Shown here piece by piece: positions 52,601 through 60,284 of a stretch of 64,000 nt of DNA (position 1 is its first letter; each line of letters starts with the position of its first letter). The DNA comes from Megaleporinus macrocephalus (Eukaryota; Chordata; Actinopteri; Characiformes; Anostomidae). The stretch lies in the NCBI GenBank assembly GCA_021613375.1, contig CM038721.1, positions 3,737,486 through 3,801,485 on the forward strand. Direction: 5' to 3'. Made by a program: the position numbers and the translations under genes. The notes under the pieces were generated by a model, which worked only from the letters and a program-made list of their open reading frames with translations, ran no database searches and had not been told where the DNA came from.

Positions 52601-55600
52601 TGAAGTGTTCGTCCTTAAACTCACCTGTTTTAACCATTTGGTCACCAGGGTTGGTTGGCGTGAGCAGGCTTAAATAGGAAAAATCAGCAAACCAAGCCAG
52701 ACACTGACCTTGCATGACCAGGTCTCTGCCTTTTTTGCAGTGATTCAGATCCAGCTCCAGATCCAGTGATAATTTCTTTCTCTAAATTAATCTTTAATTT
52801 AAAAAATGTTTGGTGAGGTCTTTAAATCAAGGTCTTTTGTGTTTGTTCTTATCTTTAACACTTACTCATTTATTTTCCCACTACATGCGAAAATGTCTGC
52901 GTGCGTTTCAACCAATATAACCGTCACTGCCTACATACGTCTCTGCGTCAGCTCAGTTGACATGGTTGTTGAGCAACACTTCCAGTAGAGGGCTGTTTGA
53001 AGTAAATCAAACATGGTGGCGGTGGATGAGCTCATAGTTCTGTATTTACTTTAAAAGCAACGAAATTACATCATGGTTAAAATTTCTAACTCGCACAACC
53101 AATTTTCAAACCAGTCTATGGAAGTGTTCGGTCTTGCACTGCCCCCATGGTCTGCAATGGTATTGCTTCGTCCCGTCCGTATCCATAAGCTTTCCGAAAA
53201 CGTGAAAATTACACACTAAATGAACACAGAGTACAGGAAGAAAGCTCCACGCATATCCGTATCTGTATTTAACATATAAATGAGCCTTATAGAGAACCCA
53301 GCTAATAACACTTGTAAGCCTTAATATGGTGTAATGACTAAATTATTAAGAAACGTTGTAAAGAAATCACAAAAGTATCAGATTTATTTATAAATTAACA
53401 CTAAATGTTTAACATATGGATGCAGCCATTATTTCTGATGCGCAATGCCTGCTGGGTAGACGACGTCAAATGGTTGAAAGGAGTGAGTGTTAGTTACTAA
53501 CCTAGCTTAAAGAAAACCATGTACATTGTGTTGTTGATGTTGTTTCAGTGAAAGGCAGTGAAGAGACTGATATTAGTCTAAACAGCTTCACAAACATAAA
53601 CAAGGAGAATAGTTAGTGAAGCAGCGTGTGGACCAACACAGCTACCCAAAGACCCCCGCTCTGCTCTCCTCACTTCAGTCTGGATGAGTTTGAGTGGTTC
53701 AGTAGACCACCACTGGTGAGAGACTTGACGGAGGCTGTTGGTTTTAAGCGGAGACTAAAACACAATGCAGTCACAGTTTCCCCACACAGGAAGTCCAGAA
53801 GCTCCAGATTATGGAGAACCGCGAGAAGAACCGTGAACGTGAACATGCGCTGGACTCTCTCCTGAGAACGTTTAGCGTTAGCGTCAGCTGCTTCTCCTCG
53901 TTTGTGGATCCTGAAGGTGAAAGTACAGTCTTAGTAGTGAACATACTACTTCACTAATAAAGGAGTGTGAAGCTCAGAGACACTCCCGTTCAGTGTATCT
54001 AGCTGTTTACTGAGTGTGAATGTTTCCTGCTAGAAAGCGGAGCTCCTTTAACAGACACTCTCCTTCTCCGTCAACACCAACACACAGCTTCACAACAACT
54101 CCAGCACTGTGTCACTCTCTCCTCCACCCTCTCTGTTCACCATTTACACTAACGTGGTGTGTGATGTCACCGCTGATGTCAGAAATGTTGTGTTGTAGCT
54201 CAAACTGTAAAGACTGAACAGTAGCATGTTTAGTAGCTAGCTGTGCTCAAGCGTGACGGCCGGTTACTGCAACCATTTGACGTCACTACCCGCTGATCAC
54301 GTCAGTAGATACAACAATGGAGACCCACGTGCAGCGGATTTTACACAAAATCTAATAAATCTGATACTTTTAGTGATTTTTAACAACCTGTCTTAATAAT
54401 TTAGAGTCATTACATCATATTAAGACTTACAAGTGTTACCAGCCGGGCTTCCCTTTAAGATGGTACATCATAACTCAATTTCAGAGCTGATCAGCATGGC
54501 AGGTCCTTCATGTAGTGTACGGGTTGAGCTTTGAATTTGCTGCCAGAGATGGCGTGCGGAGAAGTTGTTTGTCGATTCCGTAAGACAGGCAGGGAGGCTT
54601 TTTGTGGGCGCGGAGCTGAGCAAGGAGGACTTGATGGGCTCGGCACAGGGAAGCTGCAGTGTCATGCAGTGCTTTGACACTTCACTTTTACAGCTTTGTT
54701 TGAGGCTCCTTCACTAGAGAACTTTTAGAGCCCTCTCAGGTTTTAAATCCTCCCTAACAAAGTTAGTTGCGGCAAGTCTCAGCTGGGACCCGCAAAGGCT
54801 TTGGCTCCCAGAACTATTCATTAGAGAGGGAGAGAAAAAGAGACAAGAAAGGAGAGAGAAGCGAACAAAAGAAGCAAGCGAATGAGAGACAGAAATAGAA
54901 AAGTAGAGAGGGAGATGAATGAAGGAGAGAGGGAAACCCGAAGAAAGAGTGTGTGATAATTCATTGGAGGGAGAGCAGAGTGTAGTAGAATGGGGGTATG
55001 AATGTGGGATTGAGAGAAGAAGAGAGACAGATTGAGAGAGACTAAAAGCGAGAAGAAGTGAGCAGGATGGAGGAATTTGGACAAGCGTGAGGGGTTGGGA
55101 GCTGGCTCTGCAGCTGCAGCCTGCCATCGCTGACTGGCTTTGGCAGGGCAACAACAATGCTGCTATGAGTAAACACTGTCCCACATGGCCTCCGAACTCT
55201 CTTTTATCCAGACTTGCATAGCACTGCCAGTGGCCTGGCCCAAGCCTGGGGCCTGAGCACTGACCCAGTGAACAGAGGGAAGAGATTGTCACGGTCCTGG
55301 AATGGCTGGTACCATTGGCCCCTGTGGTGGATAAAGGGCAACTGAAGAAAGGGCATTTAGAGTGGAGTAGTACACTGGAATAAGGGAATGGGAGTGTGGT
55401 TAGGAACAAAGTCCTTATAATAAAAATCTGTCCACTCTGCACAGAGCCATATTTTCTAATTACGTGGTAGACCAGGCCTGTTTAATTAGAGTCAGTAAGG
55501 TCCAGTTAGAGGAGATCTCCTCAGGCCGGTCCGGACCGTCATCATCTCTAGCGTGTGTTCTGATTCAGTGGTGTATCCTGTTTACTGAAGTAGTCTAGTA

Positions 55601-58600
55601 TCAGCATCTTCTACCATCAGCTACTGAAACACCAACACACCACACATACCGTTCAGTATATTTCAGTATATTTACTGTTTAAATACTGAACTGAATTAAT
55701 TATTTATAAACTTCTAAAAAATGTTTTTACTCACTTCAATAAAAATAAGAGCTACATTAAACAAACAGAATGTTTTAAAGTGCATCTTAAAGTGTTTATT
55801 TATAGAGAAAGTAAATAAAACGTGTGTCTTCTTGTTAACTCAGCTTCACAGATTAACATGTTGGTTGTACAGAGCGGTGTTCTCCAAAACTAGACGAGCA
55901 GGTCCATTCCAGAACCGTTCCTGTTAAACACTCAATTCTCTCTGTTCACGTTTCTGTTTTTACGTTATTCTTTCTGACTCGCTTTAGTCTCCGACTGCTG
56001 CTTCTCCTCGCCTGTGTACGCGCCGCACGCCCCAATTTGCACAGATCTGATTGGCTGAGGAGCGCCTTTGGTGATCTTACAGCGCATGCGATTGGTCTCA
56101 GTTCACTGCGCCGTGAAGCCCGTATACCGTAAAGACAAGAAAAGCTACACCGCTTAAAATAAACACAGTCAAAATTTAATTCTTCTCAATAGTTTATCGG
56201 TTTGGGTCCGCATTGGATTACGCCTGGTTCTGGATCCGGACTGCGGTCCACCTATTAGTGACCTCTGTGGTAGACAATCAGATTTTTCTTCACACAAGAT
56301 ACACCACCACTTCATCTTTTAAGTTGATTAAAACTCACCAGATATAGTATTACAGTGATGGTGGAGAATGATAAGGAGACAGAGTGGAACGTGTGATTAG
56401 GAAGATCAGTGCAGCACAGCTAACATGGTGGAAATAGCATTGTGGGTCCTTCATAATCTACACCCTCTGAAAAACTTCACATATAAATGGCATATTTGTA
56501 ATTCTAAAAACATGTTTTCCGAAGAGATTGGTGGAAAAATTATTAGTTATTACTTCAAGTTCAAGTTTATTTTTTCATTTGCACATCATGTCAGGTCATA
56601 ACATGCATTGAAATGTTTGGGGTGAGGCTCAGATAAAGCTCTACAGCAGGGCAGCAATTATATATAGTAGTAAAAACAGTGCAAACACACAATAAATTGA
56701 CAATAATGAAGTACAAAATAGGCTAGAATGTATACATTTAGTAATAATTGAAATATAGAAAGGAATATACAAAACATACACAAGATATATACATAAGATA
56801 TACAGGAGGAATATACCTACTTATTCCTTAACCCGAATATAAATGTTTGTGAGACTAGAAACAACTAACAACTAACAAACTAGAAAAGAACATTTCAAGA
56901 AGAAGGAGTAGATTCAATTCAACCGGGGCTCCTTTACACACCCCTGATCCTGGAGTTCCCTTGCCTTGCACATTTTGATTCAGAGCTGGGAGGGAGAGGG
57001 GGGCCGGGGATATAGGGGGCATTATCTACTCAGGTTTGGATTTAAGTTTTGAACATTCACCAGTACAAAGAGCTAGGTTTGTTATCTGGGATGTTCTAAT
57101 GCATCTTCATCCATTGAAGTCGAGCTCAAACACAGTTAAAACACAGACACTGAAGATAATAGAGGTTTTCACTATTTCACTGTGAGTTATTCCACACCGC
57201 AGCTCTTCTGAAACCTGCTGCAGGTTATGGATAATGCATGTTTACATCATCTCTACAACACTGGTGTAAGTAGAATGCAAAAACAAAAAAAAAAAACACT
57301 GAAGGACCACAAATCAGAAAGGCTTGCTGCAGGCAATAGCGAGTTCATTAAAGAGGAGCTGTTTTGCTGCTCCAGCTTTTCTTCCCTTTTAGTGTGTATG
57401 TAGTTTTAGTGCATGTAAACATTCTGAAAAGTTCTAAAGCCAGAAAGAGAAACTCTCTACCATAGAAACCAGCTGCCCGAAATGGAATTCCAGCTTTTTT
57501 CTGTGCTACAAGGTGATGTCATCTTATAACACAATCCTTACTGATCACCTATCAACAAACTTGGCTCAGTCCAGCTTGCGAAGGTGGAACATGTTCTACC
57601 AAACTTTGAGGATTGGACTCTGGCTTAAACTGATACAGCAGAACAGAAACCACTGTAAGAACAACCAAGTGTGGAGGCAGATCTTCTAGCAGGAACCAGT
57701 CAGAAAAGAGTTGGTGATGACCTATTAGAGCACGCTGGGCTAATCAGGATGCGGGACTTAAAGAGACAGAAGCTGTAACAGAGTTTCAAACAGATGTGCA
57801 TTATGATAAACATAGTGTAGTTTGGGAAAATCACATGTAAGTATATTAAAGAACCAAAAATAAAAATCTCAACATTGAAAATGAACATAACCAGTCCTGC
57901 CTGCATCGGCTCTGATTCCCATCATCCATGGAATCTAGATGGGAGCTGTATACTGGAAAGAACCTGGTGATCTAAAACCTACAGGGTTATTATTTCATAT
58001 ATGACAATATTGTAAGCATGGTGATACATTGCGATCTTAAAAATGTTGAAAAACACTGCAACCTAGCAGTCGAGGGTTTGAACACAACACAAAACGAACC
58101 ATTGTGTTGTACACTAGTGATTAAAAATCGATTTATAGACAGAGACATAACTACAAACAGATGCAAGAGCATAAAATACAAAATATTCTAAATAGTATAA
58201 ATGAGATTCAATATTTTTTATATTTTCTTACACTCCTAATATAATCATAACAGGACATCAGGACATTCTGCTTACCATCTGTACCATCATTATTGTTTGT
58301 CAGATTTTTATTATGGTAAAGTAAAATTTTTCTTCCCAGCTGCTGTCCACTTTTGGGGTGCAAGAGCCAAATTCAAGCTAAGCTTATTAGTTAGTCAAGG
58401 CAAGTTTATTTGTGTAGCGTTTTTACAAAGATGTTGTCTCAAAGCAGCTTTACAGAAGTTTTGAAAACAGACAGTTACAACATATACCCCCCAGTGAGCA
58501 AGCCAGAGGCAACAGTGGCAAGAACACCTCCCTCAGACTGGAGGAAGAAACCTTGGGAGGAACCAAGACTCACAATTGGAGACCCATCCTCCTCTGATCA

Positions 58601-59830
58601 AACAGTATTTTCAGTTTAGTTAATTTAGTTTAGTTAGAATAGTTAATGCTGTTAATTTTCTTTACTTCATTTTCTTCTTTAATTAAATTTCTTAGTGTAT
58701 TTATATGTAGAAGCTTTTCATTGACCATTAGTTTTCTGAGATTTATGTGCATGTGCACGGATTGAGAAAAAGGTTGTAGAGGAAAGTCGAAGGACACGTT
58801 TAAAAACAATAATCTTTTGAACATTAGCCTAACAAGTTTGCAAGAAAAACAAGTTGCCCGGTTATTTCTGAAATGTTCCCGTGGCATTGAAAGAATGGAG
58901 TAAAAGACTTCAATCAAAGACTGACCACGGCATTTCTGGAGTCCCTGAGTACTTGCCTTCGGTTTACTGTGTAAATGGAACAAAATGAACTAAAGTTTTG
59001 TGCACTTCTGCCAGTGGCCTGAAATAATTTGTTTTTTAGACCAAGGACGCTGCCACTACATGGGCATTGCACTAAAATCCAAGTTGAGAGTAAAAATACA
59101 AACAGAGTTGCGGCTGGTTGCTCGTTTGATGATGAATACTGGTGATGAAATGTTATTTTTCGACCAGTGTTATGATTTTAAGCTGAATGCTCACAAGTGG
59201 TTTGAATAAATGTCTTCTTGATAGCGCTGGGACAACACGTCCATTAGCATAGCGTGCCCTGCTGCGTCGAAAAGATGCCCGCTCCCACTGAAAGCATGGA
59301 TTTATCTAGAGCGCGAGCTGCAGCTACAAACAATCTCTCACGTGCATCTAAATTTGTGGGAGAAGAAACACAACAGTGTGGTGCTCTGTCAGCTCAGCAC
59401 AGTGGAGATGTTCACAACAGTACAACTGCTATACACGAGACCTTGAAGATCACACATCCCGTAGAGCTTCATCAACACAGCAGCAGGACAGCACCTGTTC
59501 ACCTGTTTATCTTATCTTAGCAGATTATTTATAGATTATTAACACGTGTATCATGTTTCCTTCAGTAGTGTCTCATTAATAACCGTTTCTTAATCGTCCA
59601 GTGTAGAACCTAAGACTGTTCTAGATACCACGGGAGCTTTAAAACACACGTAGCTGCTCCTCAAACCACTCTCTGCCAAAATATACAGTCCACAAACTCA
59701 CGAGCCATTTGTGCCTGTAAAAGTCGAATCAGAGTGTAGACTCTTAGTCTTTAACCATTTATAGATTAGGAGCATTTAAGGTACCCTTAAATACAATAAG
59801 TCTAGAACGGCCATGCACTTTCCTCATGCT

Positions 59831-59910
<80 letters not shown>

Positions 59911-60211
59911 AAATCATACATTGGTTACAAATCCATAACAAATTAATAATTATTTAAATTCTTAACAAACTCACATTAGAGTAATCTAAAACTTAGTCAT
60001 TAGATTAATCGACTAATCGAAAAAGAGTCATTAACAATTAAGAAATTAATAGTTAGGTGCAGCCCTACCTCTTGACTTTGTGAACACAAATTTCAACATG
60101 TAGCTGATAAAACACTGAATGATTTTCATGATTATTGTCTGGGTGTTTGCAGATTCTGCCTAGTAGAGGTTCTCCAGAGGACACTCTAGAATTGGTCAGA
60201 GTCTCTCACTT

Positions 60212-60284
<73 letters not shown>

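Noticed and set aside
54714..55442. 242-codon minus-strand ORF, Ser/Leu-rich
   Set aside because: Low-complexity reading of the polypurine tract's complement; no domain, and it lies inside the pcsk6 intron.
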